A stretch of 64,000 nt of DNA from the NCBI RefSeq assembly GCF_002257565.1, contig NZ_CP022736.1, positions 2,480,001 to 2,544,000 of the forward strand, in the 5' to 3' direction. Under the pieces are notes generated by a model, which was given only the letters and a program-made list of their open reading frames with translations, had not been told where the DNA came from and did not search any database. This DNA is from Herbaspirillum sp. meg3 (GTDB lineage Bacteria; Pseudomonadota; Gammaproteobacteria; Burkholderiales; Burkholderiaceae_D). Shown piece after piece: positions 43,836 to 53,225 of the stretch (its first letter is position 1; every line of letters starts with the position of its first letter). The position numbers and the translations under genes were made by a program.

Positions 43836-44258
43836 TTAATCTGCCGCAGATGAAGGGCGTACGCGCTTTGCCGCAAAAAACCTGACAACTTTTTGCAGCG
43901 CAGGCCGTACGATCAGGAAGCAGCGATAAAGCCGCTCCAGCAGGAACATCATTCCAGGCAAGCGACATAAAGGACTGAGCCGGCGCCAGCCAGGCAGGCG
44001 ATCCCAGACAAAGACAAACGCTTCGGCGCCACTGAGGATCTCTCCATCAGGACTGATCAAATGAAAGCGCCGCAGCAGTTGTTCTTTCGTCATGCCGGCC
44101 GGCGGTTGAAAATCATCGGAGGAGACATCTATCCAATGAATTTCTGCCTTCGCCTGCAACCGCCTGTAGAGCGCAATCTCGCTTCGGCAAAGAGGGCATG
44201 CACCATCAAACATGACTTCCGTCGGTTTGCAGCCCTGACCAGTTATGCGATCTTCCAT
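43836..44258 (-). CDS. DCC-family (DUF393) thiol-disulfide protein
   Basis: A 140-aa protein with the family N-terminus VMFDGACPLCRSEIALYRRL. Its CxxC motif is at residues ~21-24, followed by a thioredoxin-like region (GAEAFVFVWDRLPGWR) and a hydrophobic C-terminal helix. The family is predicted to be redox active. It lies 30 bases downstream of a chemoreceptor gene on the same strand. Confidence 0.87.
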   Translation of the reverse strand: MEDRITGQGCKPTEVMFDGACPLCRSEIALYRRLQAKAEIHWIDVSSDDFQPPAGMTKEQLLRRFHLISPDGEILSGAEAFVFVWDRLPGWRRLSPLCRLPGMMFLLERLYRCFLIVRPALQKVVRFFAAKRVRPSSAAD

Positions 44259-44288
44259 ATGTATTCCTTTTCACAGCTGCTACAGGCC

Positions 44289-45701
44289 CTAAGGCGTGAG
44301 TCTGAATATGCCGACAACACTGACCAGGCGTCGAACCTGCTCGCTCAGTGTTGCAGAGATCGCAGCAGCCTCTTCAACCATACTCGTGTTCTGCTGCGTC
44401 ACGGCGTCCATTTCCAGCACAGCGTGATTGACATGCTCAATAGCTGAACTTTGTTCGCGTGCGGTGGCACGGATTTCCGCCATCGTCGCCGTCACACTGC
44501 GAATGCTGGCGACGACATCTTCCATGGTTTTTCCGGCTTGCGTAACCAGGATGCCACCGGTGTCGACTTCCTGTGCGGATGCGTTGATCAGTTGCTTGAT
44601 CTCTTTTGCCGCAACGGCGGCACGCTGAGCAAGGCTGCGTACTTCACCGGCCACGACGGCGAATCCTCGTCCTTGCTCTCCTGCGCGGGCGGCTTCCACC
44701 GCAGCATTGAGGGCGAGAATATTGGTCTGAAAGGCAATGCCGTCGATGACAGAAATGATATCGACAATTCTTTGTGACGACTCGTTAATGGCTGCCATGG
44801 TGGCAACGACTTTTCCTACTTCGGCGCCGCCGCGTTCGGCAACTTCCGCAGCGGTTTTTGCGAGCGCATCGGCATGGTCGGCATGAGACGCGCTATTCTT
44901 TACGGCCGAGGTGATCTCAGCCATTGAGCTCGCGGTCTCGGTAAGAGAGCTGCTTTGCTGCGCCGTCCGTTCGGCCAACGCGTTATTGTTGGTCGCAATC
45001 TTGGCTGAGGCAGCGGCAATCGTGCTGGTCCCGTCGCGAACATCGATCATGGCGTCGCGCAGCTCTGTCATCATCAATTGCAATGCCTTTCCCGCATTGC
45101 TCATCGGTGCCTCGGCCTCCAGGCGCAAGACGATGGTTCCATCGCCGGCGCCTGCCATGGATGCGACTCTGGTGCTGAGTTCCCCCGCCTGTACCGCGTC
45201 GCGATAGAGTAGTTGTGCCAGATAGGCGAGCACGGCAGATTCAATCACCACGAATAGCGCGTGCAGTACAACTTCGCCAACGCCCGGTTTCGTGAAGCAA
45301 ATCACGCCATATCCCCATTCTTGCAGATAGCTGAAGCTGAGATGATGAATGGCGATGACGGTCGCGGCGACGAGAATGACTTTCCAGTCTCGATAGCAAA
45401 GCAGAAACGCCAGCAGGACGAAGATCCCGAAGTGCAGTTCAGTCATCCCGGCTGCCTGATGAATGAACAGCGCTGCGAAGATCATCAATCCTGCCGCGAC
45501 CAGCGCACGAGTGGCAAACGCATACGGGGCGCGCCAAATGAACAGTGACGGCACGACGGCTGTAGGAAGTCCGATCAGCAGCGCCCAGTGCCAGGTGTCG
45601 TGCAGCGTCGATAGGCCGAGCCCACAGAGAAAAAGTAGCCAAAGCAGCGGCAGCATCAGGCGATGAGCCTGCTTGTAATATCGGTCTAGAAAGAGGTGCA
45701 T
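44289..45701 (-). CDS. Methyl-accepting chemotaxis protein with six-helix membrane domain
   Basis: A 470-aa receptor. Residues ~15-180 contain about six transmembrane helices with very short loops, so the stimulus is probably sensed in or near the membrane. No HAMP domain is evident. The cytoplasmic MCP domain has the canonical tip GIAFQTNILALNAAVEAARAGEQGRGFAVVAGEVRSLAQRA near residue 330. The C-terminus (VVGIFRLTP) lacks the CheR/CheB-binding pentapeptide. Confidence 0.92.
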   Translation of the reverse strand: MHLFLDRYYKQAHRLMLPLLWLLFLCGLGLSTLHDTWHWALLIGLPTAVVPSLFIWRAPYAFATRALVAAGLMIFAALFIHQAAGMTELHFGIFVLLAFLLCYRDWKVILVAATVIAIHHLSFSYLQEWGYGVICFTKPGVGEVVLHALFVVIESAVLAYLAQLLYRDAVQAGELSTRVASMAGAGDGTIVLRLEAEAPMSNAGKALQLMMTELRDAMIDVRDGTSTIAAASAKIATNNNALAERTAQQSSSLTETASSMAEITSAVKNSASHADHADALAKTAAEVAERGGAEVGKVVATMAAINESSQRIVDIISVIDGIAFQTNILALNAAVEAARAGEQGRGFAVVAGEVRSLAQRAAVAAKEIKQLINASAQEVDTGGILVTQAGKTMEDVVASIRSVTATMAEIRATAREQSSAIEHVNHAVLEMDAVTQQNTSMVEEAAAISATLSEQVRRLVSVVGIFRLTP

Positions 45702-45785
45702 GGTGATCGAAAGTGATGTGACGGACAGATAAGTGCAAATACGCGCTGCTTCAACGCGGTTGTTACGGCGCGGTTGAAATGAGTT

Positions 45786-46232
45786 CTAGATGAAGCTGGC
45801 GGCAAGCAAGGAACCTGAGCCGACGATAGTCAGAATTCCACGCAAGCGAATAAACCACTCAGGGACAGGTTCAGTTTTTTCAATGATTCTGTCGGCGATG
45901 TAGCAAGCTACTAGCAGGCAGGCAAGTATCCGAAGCGCGGTCACAACAGCCAGCAGCGGGACAATCCAGGAAATGAGTGCCGGTACGATACTCCAGCCAC
46001 ATTGGAGCCACGGCTGCTGTGAACCTCCGCGCACCGCATAGCCCCATTGGAGCGCACCGACAAAAGTGCAGATGACGGCACCATAAAGAACCAGTGCATG
46101 CAATAGAAATGCTTGATGTCCCTCATCAAGCACCATGACTAACAGCGGCAACAGAACGAATGGGGTCAAGCCTCCGAGCCCCAGGGCAAGTGCCGGCGCA
46201 TAGGGTTGCCGTCCATGGCTTGAGATATTCAC
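45786..46232 (-). CDS. DUF3429-type small membrane protein
   Basis: A 148-aa protein with four to five hydrophobic segments. The start is GTG 46232 (VNISSHGRQPYAPALALGLGG): it overlaps the stop of the upstream MerR gene as GTGA and has AGGCGAG at good spacing. The longer frame to 46331 lies within the MerR gene and is rejected. It matches DUF3429 by the pattern GLGGLTPFVLLPLL and GALQWGYAV. Function is unknown; it is translationally coupled to the regulator. Confidence 0.75.
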   Translation of the reverse strand: MNISSHGRQPYAPALALGLGGLTPFVLLPLLVMVLDEGHQAFLLHALVLYGAVICTFVGALQWGYAVRGGSQQPWLQCGWSIVPALISWIVPLLAVVTALRILACLLVACYIADRIIEKTEPVPEWFIRLRGILTIVGSGSLLAASFI

Positions 46233-47239
46233 AATGACTCGCCTGAGTGTGCCGGGAGATCGATTCCCTCCGCTTGCGCCAGGCGTACCAGAGCGTCCTC
46301 CAGTGCAGCGCGTGCATGCCCGGTCGTCCATTGCAGATCGCGGTGTAATGCCGCGTCCTTGCTGTCGCGATTGGCGCAGTCCGCGCTATATTTTTCGAAG
46401 CTGCCAAGGCTTAGCAGGAGTTCGGCCAAATGCCGTGGGCATTCGCAATAGATTTTTCCACCCGTTTCGGCGAACGCAGCCAGGCCGCTCTCATCGAAAC
46501 GAGGAGGTGGGGGCGGCTGGGTTGCCGGCAGGAGAGGGCGTGCCCGGTCAGGTGATGCCTGTGTACGCATCAATGCATTGCAAAACCATTCAACCTCGAC
46601 GGAATCCAGTGGTTTTCGGACTACTTCATAGCCTGCCGCGCGCAACTCCAGCAGAACGGGCGAGGGGGCAAAACGATAAAAAACAATGCCATTGCCTGCG
46701 TCGCAGGCCTGCTTGACCTCGTTGAGCGTATCGATCGTCGTTTCGTCGAGGATCGGAAATTCGACGACGATAATATCGGCCATCGTTCCTTCCAGCTCCT
46801 TGGCTGCCCTGTTGAGGTCAGTGCACTTCCCCACAATGTTCAGCATGCTGTGCGATAGCGCTTCGCTGATTCGCCGGGAAGATATCCACGGGCCGACAAG
46901 CGCAAGGCGAGTATCGGTCCGCGAAGCAAGTGCCGGGACCGCTTTTTGCGAAATCGAGCTCTTTTCGAAGTTGGACATTTCGATCAGGGTGACGATGGGC
47001 AAGGTCGCGATACTGCCGATGGCATGTCCGGCATCGACTAATCGTTTGATGATCCCCAGACGATGTACTTCATCCGGGGTGTAAAGTCGCTGGCCGCTTT
47101 CGCTTAATCGAGGTCCGACCACGCCGTAGCGCCGCTCCCAGACACGCAAGGTCTCGACTGGTACTCCGGTAAGGCGGGCCGCGACGCCACTTCGATAGCA
47201 CGCAATTTCCGACTCGACTTGAAGATTTTCATCCGACAT
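46229..47239 (-). CDS. MerR-family regulator with C-terminal Rossmann-like domain
   Basis: A 336-aa regulator. ATG 47239 follows CAGGA; an upstream TTG at 47269 is less likely. The MerR winged helix (residues ~12-85) reads YRSGVAARLTGVPVETLRVWERRYGVVGP, the WERRYG variant of the CarH/LitR/BluR subgroup. The middle (~105-220) resembles a B12-binding-type Rossmann fold but lacks the DxHxxG motif, so cobalamin binding is unlikely. It is divergent from an EAL phosphodiesterase across an intergenic region with GTTCA repeats. That layout recalls E. coli BluR/BluF. Confidence 0.85.
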   Translation of the reverse strand: MSDENLQVESEIACYRSGVAARLTGVPVETLRVWERRYGVVGPRLSESGQRLYTPDEVHRLGIIKRLVDAGHAIGSIATLPIVTLIEMSNFEKSSISQKAVPALASRTDTRLALVGPWISSRRISEALSHSMLNIVGKCTDLNRAAKELEGTMADIIVVEFPILDETTIDTLNEVKQACDAGNGIVFYRFAPSPVLLELRAAGYEVVRKPLDSVEVEWFCNALMRTQASPDRARPLLPATQPPPPPRFDESGLAAFAETGGKIYCECPRHLAELLLSLGSFEKYSADCANRDSKDAALHRDLQWTTGHARAALEDALVRLAQAEGIDLPAHSGESL

Positions 47240-47281
47240 GACTTCATCCTGAAACGTAAACAAGGACAAATCATATCAGAA

Positions 47282-47376
47282 TGAACCAGTATTGAACTCA
47301 TTAATTATGGGAAATATCAGTTCATTATCTGTACATTCTGGATTAATTAATATAATATCGGTTCACTTTCGGTTCA
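47282..47376. promoter_or_regulatory. Five GTTCA half-sites, candidate MerR operator
   Basis: TGAACC at 47282 and TGAACT at 47293 form an 11-bp direct repeat. AGTTCA lies at 47319. GGTTCA at 47360 and 47371 form a second 11-bp direct repeat in the opposite orientation. The region is AT-rich and lies between the divergent MerR and EAL genes. Direct repeats one helical turn apart are known operators of CarH-type MerR proteins. Confidence 0.6.
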
Positions 47377-47472
47377 ATATCGACTCTAACAAGCATGCGG
47401 TTTCTCCCAATGTGCCATTAGTGGGTGGTTAGGTATTGATCTCTCACTCACCTAATTTTTGATGGAATTCGC

Positions 47473-48267
47473 ATGATCCCAATCCACCCAGACTCCACCC
47501 GCGGTAATGACGGCCAGGAGGCAACAAACGGTTGCAATGGTTGCCGCGATTCACCGGAGTTGGATATTCAGTTTGAGTACGCGTATCAGCCGATCGTTGA
47601 ATTCGCCACGCAGTCGATATACGCCTATGAGGCGCTGGTTCGTGGTCCGCAAGGCGAGTCTGCCGCCAGCGTGCTGGCGCAAGTCAACGACACTAATCGC
47701 TATCGGTTCGATCAGGCATGCCGAATGAAGGCCGTCGAGGGCGCATCCAAGTTGGGCATGACTCAACTCTTGTCGATCAATTTTCTGCCGAACGCGGTGT
47801 ACCGCCCGGAAGTCTGCATCCGTAGCACGTTCGCAGCGGCGCGTAAATTTAATTTTCCGATTGAAAATATTATCTTCGAGGTGACCGAGGGGGAGCGTGT
47901 CCAGGACAGGCCGCATCTGGTCAACATATTCAAGGAGTATCGCCGCTTTGGATTCCAGACCGCCATCGATGATTTTGGTGCTGGTTATGCAGGCCTGAAC
48001 TTGCTGGCGGAGTATCAGCCGGATCTCATTAAGATAGACATGGATCTGGTGCGTGACATTGATACCAATGTACCGCGCCAGGCGATCGTGGCAGGCATCG
48101 CGTCCATTTGCAAGCGATTGAATATCCGTGTTCTTGCTGAGGGAATTGAAACCCGTGCTGAACGAGATTTTTTGCTGGGCATCGGCATTACTCTCATGCA
48201 GGGCTACTGGTTCGCCAAGCCGGGGTTTAAGGAACTGGCGACGATTCCGGAATCAGCTTGGTGCTAA
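47473..48267 (+). CDS. Stand-alone EAL-domain cyclic-di-GMP phosphodiesterase
   Basis: A 264-aa protein, essentially one EAL domain (residues ~32-260). The catalytic set looks complete: EAL in YAYEALVRG, N in SINFLP, E in FEVTEGE, DD in DDFGAGYAGL, K in LIKIDMD, E in LAEGIET and Q in MQGYWF. There is no sensor domain. Such EAL proteins paired with MerR regulators can act as anti-repressors as well as enzymes, as for E. coli BluF/BluR. ATG 47473 is the start of the open frame. Confidence 0.88.
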   Translation: MIPIHPDSTRGNDGQEATNGCNGCRDSPELDIQFEYAYQPIVEFATQSIYAYEALVRGPQGESAASVLAQVNDTNRYRFDQACRMKAVEGASKLGMTQLLSINFLPNAVYRPEVCIRSTFAAARKFNFPIENIIFEVTEGERVQDRPHLVNIFKEYRRFGFQTAIDDFGAGYAGLNLLAEYQPDLIKIDMDLVRDIDTNVPRQAIVAGIASICKRLNIRVLAEGIETRAERDFLLGIGITLMQGYWFAKPGFKELATIPESAWC

Positions 48268-48359
48268 TCATTTTTCCCTGTGTGACGTTCCAAATGGAGC
48301 GTTGTACCTCGGTCTGGTGTTTCGTGGGGAACGGATAATCGACGGGCCGACATCGGCTA

Positions 48360-50885
48360 TCAACAAAGTTTTTTCCATTGTTGCGGAGACGTCCAGGAGC
48401 GGATCCATTCAAAGAGTGCAGATGCCGGCATTGGCCTGGATATTCCATAACCTTGTGCCAGCTCGCAACCAATCCGCAGCAACTCTTCCCCATGGGCAAT
48501 GGTCTCCACACCTTCTGCGATGACCTTGCGGTGAAATGCTTCGGCCAAACCAATTACCCCACGAACAATAGCCAGATCTTCCTGATCGCTTAGCATGTCT
48601 CGCACAAAGCTTTGGTCGATTTTCAATGTTTCAGCTGGAAGACGCTTGAGATAGGTGAGCGACGAATAGCCGGTGCCGAAGTCATCAATCGAAAAATGCA
48701 CTCCCAATTCTCGGCACACTTGCATGACTTGCGATATGGCCTCGATATCTTGCAACGCGCTTGTCTCAAGAATTTCCAGCTCCAGATTCGCAGGATTCAC
48801 ATCGGGATAGCATCTCAGGAGATCCCGCAGCGTCGTATAAAAATTGTCTTGCTGAAGTTGTCTCGGGCCCAGATTGACACTGACGGACAGCTCCAATTCC
48901 ATCGCCTTCCAGGTTGTCATCTGCATCAGGGCCTGCGTGATTACCCACATGCCAAGATCATCGCTGAGCCTGTCCCCCTCAATCAATGGCAAAAACGATC
49001 CAGGCGGGACAAGACCCAATTCCGGATGTTGCCATCTGATGAGTGCCTCGACGCCGACGATAGCTCCGGTTCGCATATTGACCTTGGGCTGGTAATACAA
49101 CACAAACTCATTGAGTTCCAGGGCCTCGGATAAGCGACGCAGCTGGGCGCTACGGCCTTTTTCTTCTGCGTCCCGGGCGGCATCGAAGAGGTGGTATTTA
49201 TTTTTTCCGGATTGTTTTGCTTCATACATTGCGAAATCCGCATGACGTATTAACTGGTCTTCGTCAACATCATCATGAGGGTAAAGCGTGACACCAATAC
49301 TGGCAGAGATCCGGATAAGGTGATTTCCGATAGCAATGGGCTCTGAGCAAGCTTTGAGGATTTTTTTCGTCAAACAATCGAGCTCGTCGTTGCTGGAAAT
49401 ATCAACCAGGACGGCGACAAATTCATCACCTCCCATGCGGGCAAGTGTATCGACCTCGCGCAAAGTAGATGCCATACGCCGCGCGATGGCGACCAGTAGC
49501 GCATCACCCAGTTCGTGCCCCCATTGATCGTTGACTTGTTTAAAGCCGTCAAGGTCAAGATACAGGACAGCCAGATTTTTTTCGCTACGCTTACTCATCC
49601 GCATTGCCTGGCGGAGCCGGTCTGACAGCAACAGGCGATTCGGCAAATCAGTGAGGACATCGAAATGCGTGATGTGCTCGAGTTTTTCCTGCTGTTTACG
49701 CAGGGAGGTGATATCGGTAAACAGGGCAACGTACTTCTGTGTTTGTCCAGATTGATCGGTGACGGCGCTGATAGTCAATAATCCTGTATAGGATTCACCG
49801 TCTTTGCGTCGGCTCCAGATCTCAGATCGTGCGTGGCCGTTGCGCACCAATTCGACGAGTATTCCTTTCTCGATGTCAGGCCCTTGGCGGCTCGATTTGA
49901 ATACGCTATAGGTCCGGCCAATCAGTTCTTCCCGGGAATACCCTGTAATGCAGGTCAAAGCCTGATTGACCTCGATAATCACGCCATGATTGTCGGTAAT
50001 GGCAATGCCCTCGCTGGTATGCGTAAATACGCAAGAGGTGAGTTTGAAGTTGGCTTCCGATATCTTCTGCAAGGTGACATCGCGTGCAATTTTTGATGCG
50101 CCGACGATTGTTCCTTGTTTGTCCCGAATCGGTGAAATCGTGACGGAAACCTGAATAGGCGAACCATCCTTACGCATGCGTATCGTGTCGAAATGATCGA
50201 TTTTTTCCCCGGCAAGAATTTTCTCGAGAATGAACATCTCTTCGTTCTGCCGATCTTCTGGAAACAATTTGAGCATCTGCTGACCTAGCATTTCCTCCGC
50301 GCTGTAACCAAACATCACTTGCGCTGCGGCATTCCAGCTGGTGATTCTGCCGTCGAGGGTTTTGCTGATGATCGCGTCGTCGGAGGAATTGACCAATGCC
50401 TGGAACTGTTCGACAGCATTTTCCAGTTCTACTTGCGTCGTCACATCACGTGCTATTTTCGATGCACCAATAATCCGTCCCTGAGGATCGCGTATGGGAG
50501 AGATCGAGACCGACACATTGATCGGAGATCCTCCTTTGCGAATACGTATGGTTTCAAAATGGGCTACGCGCTCGCCGCTGACAATTTTGTCGAGAATCAG
50601 GGCTTCCTCATCGGTTCTGTCCGATGGAAACAGACGCAGCATCGGTTGCCCCAGCATCTCTTCTTCGGTATAGCCGAAGATGATCTCTGCACCGTGGTTC
50701 CAACTGGTGATAATTCCGTCAAGGGTCTTGCTGATGATGGCGTCGTCGGAAGATTGAATGATTCCATCGAAGTACTCTTTGGATGAGTACAGTCGCCGGT
50801 TGCGTTCAGCTGACGCGCGGGACCACGCTTCAGGGGCATCAACTTCACCACCGTTCAGGCCATCTTTCCCCGAGTCATTCGTCAT
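48360..50885 (-). CDS. PAS-PAS-PAS-GGDEF-EAL cyclic-di-GMP enzyme
   Basis: An 841-aa soluble protein. PAS1 (residues ~40-150) and PAS2 (~160-275) are near duplicates (both contain SSDDAIISKTLDG and IGASKIARDVT or VGASKIARDVT). PAS3 (~280-395) is different. The GGDEF domain has an intact ARMGGDEFVAV, and the EAL domain has VEALIRW, DDFGTGYSSL and AEGVET. Both enzymatic halves may be active. GAGGAA lies ~10 bases before ATG 50885. It is convergent with the stand-alone EAL gene. Confidence 0.93.
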   Translation of the reverse strand: MTNDSGKDGLNGGEVDAPEAWSRASAERNRRLYSSKEYFDGIIQSSDDAIISKTLDGIITSWNHGAEIIFGYTEEEMLGQPMLRLFPSDRTDEEALILDKIVSGERVAHFETIRIRKGGSPINVSVSISPIRDPQGRIIGASKIARDVTTQVELENAVEQFQALVNSSDDAIISKTLDGRITSWNAAAQVMFGYSAEEMLGQQMLKLFPEDRQNEEMFILEKILAGEKIDHFDTIRMRKDGSPIQVSVTISPIRDKQGTIVGASKIARDVTLQKISEANFKLTSCVFTHTSEGIAITDNHGVIIEVNQALTCITGYSREELIGRTYSVFKSSRQGPDIEKGILVELVRNGHARSEIWSRRKDGESYTGLLTISAVTDQSGQTQKYVALFTDITSLRKQQEKLEHITHFDVLTDLPNRLLLSDRLRQAMRMSKRSEKNLAVLYLDLDGFKQVNDQWGHELGDALLVAIARRMASTLREVDTLARMGGDEFVAVLVDISSNDELDCLTKKILKACSEPIAIGNHLIRISASIGVTLYPHDDVDEDQLIRHADFAMYEAKQSGKNKYHLFDAARDAEEKGRSAQLRRLSEALELNEFVLYYQPKVNMRTGAIVGVEALIRWQHPELGLVPPGSFLPLIEGDRLSDDLGMWVITQALMQMTTWKAMELELSVSVNLGPRQLQQDNFYTTLRDLLRCYPDVNPANLELEILETSALQDIEAISQVMQVCRELGVHFSIDDFGTGYSSLTYLKRLPAETLKIDQSFVRDMLSDQEDLAIVRGVIGLAEAFHRKVIAEGVETIAHGEELLRIGCELAQGYGISRPMPASALFEWIRSWTSPQQWKKLC

Positions 50886-51187
50886 GAATTTCTGTTCCTC
50901 GCAGTGTGGTTCTTGGCGTCGGCTCTTGATGTGGAGAGTGACAACCTACCAATTGGTATTTTTAGTGGGAACAAACTGCAGTGCAGCAACACAGCCCGGA
51001 ACGGCGAGCTGGCATCAATTGTTCTGATACTACATGGATATGGCTTTTTTGCCACATAGGGAATTTCCTGATTGTCGTCAGGCTTGCATCCGATGCGCCA
51101 CTCTACTGCAAGGAAAAACGAATCGATTTGAGCTATCTCAATTCACTGTACATCACAACCGAGCATAGTAGAAAAAACCATCTATTT
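50886..51187. other. Intergenic region between GGDEF-EAL and K+ channel genes
   Basis: A divergent promoter region of about 300 bases. No gene, repeat or recognised binding site was seen. The frame upstream of the channel is open but reads like non-coding sequence. Confidence 0.4.
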
Positions 51188-51985
51188 ATGGATCGCTACG
51201 AGGCCAATGTGTTGAATTCCAGATCGTATTTCTCTCTATCATCCCGGCCATTATTGATGGTCGCCTTGTTGCTGAGTATTCCTGCGTTCTATCTGGTGCT
51301 CAATAGCGACGCGCTGCCATATCGAGATACCGGACGATGGCTCTATGGTGTGGTGGCATTGCTTGCCGGTTTTGAATTGTGGCGGCACTACCGGGCTGAG
51401 CCTTTGAGCAAGAAACACCGGAGACTGGCTGCCGTAGACTTGCTGATCGTCTTTGGTGCTATTGCCAGTGCGTGGCCGTACGACTCGTCGTGGCATTTTA
51501 TGGAGTGGTTATTCAGACTAGCCTATTGTGCCGTCGTGTTCTTACGACTGTCCCTGTTGGTGGCGCGTTATGTCGCGCCGCATAGACTGCTGCAGATCGG
51601 TGTCTTTGCCTTGTTTGTGTTGGCGATCGCCGGTGAAGGTTTTTTGTTGCTGGAGCCAAAAATCCATAGCTATGCGGACGGTGTCTGGTTGGCATTTCTG
51701 ACTGTCGCGACACTGGGATATGGCGACCTGGTTCCCTCTGCACCTGGCTCCCGAGTCTTCGCCGTATTTATTGTTCTGTTGGGCTATGCCTTATTTTCTG
51801 TCTTCACCGCGAGTATTTCAGCAATTTTGGTGGGAGAAGATGAAAAGCGGCTCCGGCATGAGCTGCATATGGACACCCGGATGTTGCGCGCCGAGATTGC
51901 AGCTCTACGCAAGGAGCTCAGAGAAGGGCTGCTGCAAGACGGGCGACGCAGCAACGGCGACAGCGTTCGTCAGGAAGAGGCTTAG
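51188..51985 (+). CDS. Six-helix voltage-gated-type potassium channel
   Basis: A 265-aa membrane protein with about six helices. An S4-like helix carries arginines (FLRLSLLVARYVAPHR), and the pore loop WLAFLTVATLGYGDLVP holds the selectivity filter TLGYGD, a common variant of TVGYGD. The C-terminus is a coiled coil (LRAEIAALRKELRE) that could tetramerise. No RCK domain is present. ATG 51188 is assumed from the domain start; no good ribosome binding site is seen. Confidence 0.88.
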   Translation: MDRYEANVLNSRSYFSLSSRPLLMVALLLSIPAFYLVLNSDALPYRDTGRWLYGVVALLAGFELWRHYRAEPLSKKHRRLAAVDLLIVFGAIASAWPYDSSWHFMEWLFRLAYCAVVFLRLSLLVARYVAPHRLLQIGVFALFVLAIAGEGFLLLEPKIHSYADGVWLAFLTVATLGYGDLVPSAPGSRVFAVFIVLLGYALFSVFTASISAILVGEDEKRLRHELHMDTRMLRAEIAALRKELREGLLQDGRRSNGDSVRQEEA

Positions 51986-52013
51986 AACCGCCCAAGGTTC
52001 TAAGCCTCTTTTC
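51975..52013 (+). terminator. Rho-independent terminator overlapping the channel stop codon
   Basis: A ~15-bp stem (arm GGTTCTAAGCCTCTT) with a 6-base loop, followed by TTCT. The left arm contains the last codons and TAG of the channel gene. Confidence 0.85.
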
Positions 52014-52025
52014 TGAACCGCCGCA

Positions 52026-52850
52026 TTAATGTGACAGGAGTACCGGTAGTGTCATCGTATTGAGAATCAGCGACGTCACACCACCAAGCAAAACTTCACG
52101 GAAACGTGAGTGGCCATATCCACCCATGACGAGCAGATCGGCTCCTTTATCAGCCGCCAGAGATAGCAGGGCGTTGCCGACATCAAGCTCGGTATTCTCT
52201 TCTTCGATCTCGATTTTTACCCCGTGACGCGCCAGGTATAGCCCGATGTCGGCCCCCGGTTGTTCGCCATGCGTGGCAAATCTTTGGGATTGGTTGAAGA
52301 TTGCGAGGGTAACCTTCTTCGCGCGTTTGAGCATCGGCAATGCGTTAGCGATTGCATGTGTGGCTTCCATACTGCCGTCCCAGGCCACCAAGATGTTACT
52401 GCCGGTGTCGCTGAATTTACCCGCATAGGGAACTACCAGTACCGGTTTCGACGAGTTGAGCATGACGTATTCCGGCAGATCGGAAATGTCGACGGCATCG
52501 GGTTCACTGAGATCCATCTGGCTGACAACGACCAGATCGCTATAGCGCGCCTGCAGCGCAAGAGCACCTTGTGCATCATCTTCGCTGACACGGCGTTCGT
52601 AAGAATTCACGCCCATCTTCTTAACGGTTTCTTCGAATTGATCGAGGCTGTGCTGCGCACGTTGCCGGAGCGTATCGATTACCGATGTCACGAACACCAT
52701 ACCGTCCGGGTAGATAAAGCGTGAGATGCCGGTAACGGCCACCCCGATAAGATGCGCGTCGTGAGCGATCGCAATTTCCGCAGCGAGTTTGATGCGCTCG
52801 GCCGAACGGCGGGACTGGTCGACATAGACGAGGATAGTTTTGTATGACAT
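52026..52850 (-). CDS. Tandem universal stress protein
   Basis: A 274-aa protein with two UspA-like halves (residues ~1-145 and ~150-274). ATG 52850 follows AGGTGA. The C-terminal half has GGYGHSRFREVLLGG, the ATP-type motif G-2x-G-9x-G-(S/T), with the last residue changed to Gly. Nucleotide binding is therefore doubtful. An FNR-like box at 52941-52954 lies ~90 bases upstream, suggesting low-oxygen induction. Confidence 0.9.
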   Translation of the reverse strand: MSYKTILVYVDQSRRSAERIKLAAEIAIAHDAHLIGVAVTGISRFIYPDGMVFVTSVIDTLRQRAQHSLDQFEETVKKMGVNSYERRVSEDDAQGALALQARYSDLVVVSQMDLSEPDAVDISDLPEYVMLNSSKPVLVVPYAGKFSDTGSNILVAWDGSMEATHAIANALPMLKRAKKVTLAIFNQSQRFATHGEQPGADIGLYLARHGVKIEIEEENTELDVGNALLSLAADKGADLLVMGGYGHSRFREVLLGGVTSLILNTMTLPVLLSH

Positions 52851-52940
52851 GAGTTCACCTGGAGGTTGTCGGTCGGAGTGTGCAAGTTTCTGCACTGAGG
52901 AACACTGGCTCCAACATAGCATTCGAGGTCATGCCGGAGA

Positions 52941-52954
52941 TTGACATACATCAA
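52941..52954 (-). promoter_or_regulatory. FNR/Anr-like box upstream of the tandem USP gene
   Basis: TTGACATACATCAA differs from the FNR consensus TTGAT-N4-ATCAA at one position. Confidence 0.7.
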
Positions 52955-53058
52955 GCGCCTTAGCAGTTTATCGCGCGTCCACTGCCTGCTTTGACATCCT
53001 GCTATCCAGACTTGCAGCTTCTATTCATTTCTTATTCATGCAGCGAATTTTGATCCTT

Positions 53059-53072
53059 TTGACGTGGATCAA
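53059..53072 (+). promoter_or_regulatory. FNR/Anr-like box upstream of hemerythrin
   Basis: TTGACGTGGATCAA differs from the FNR consensus at one position. It lies ~155 bases before the hemerythrin ATG in the same divergent region as the box at 52941. An additional half-site TTGATCC lies just upstream. Confidence 0.65.
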
Positions 53073-53225
53073 ATAGAAAAAACAATGCCGTACTACAGTC
53101 GACCTATGCCGGGCGCACGCTTTTGCCGGAACGTGGTGGATTTTTCGGCCAGCCCTCAATGGCGGCCAATTCATAGCGTGACGTCACCGACATCGGGTCA
53201 GAAATAATGTGTGCAGGAGCAACAG

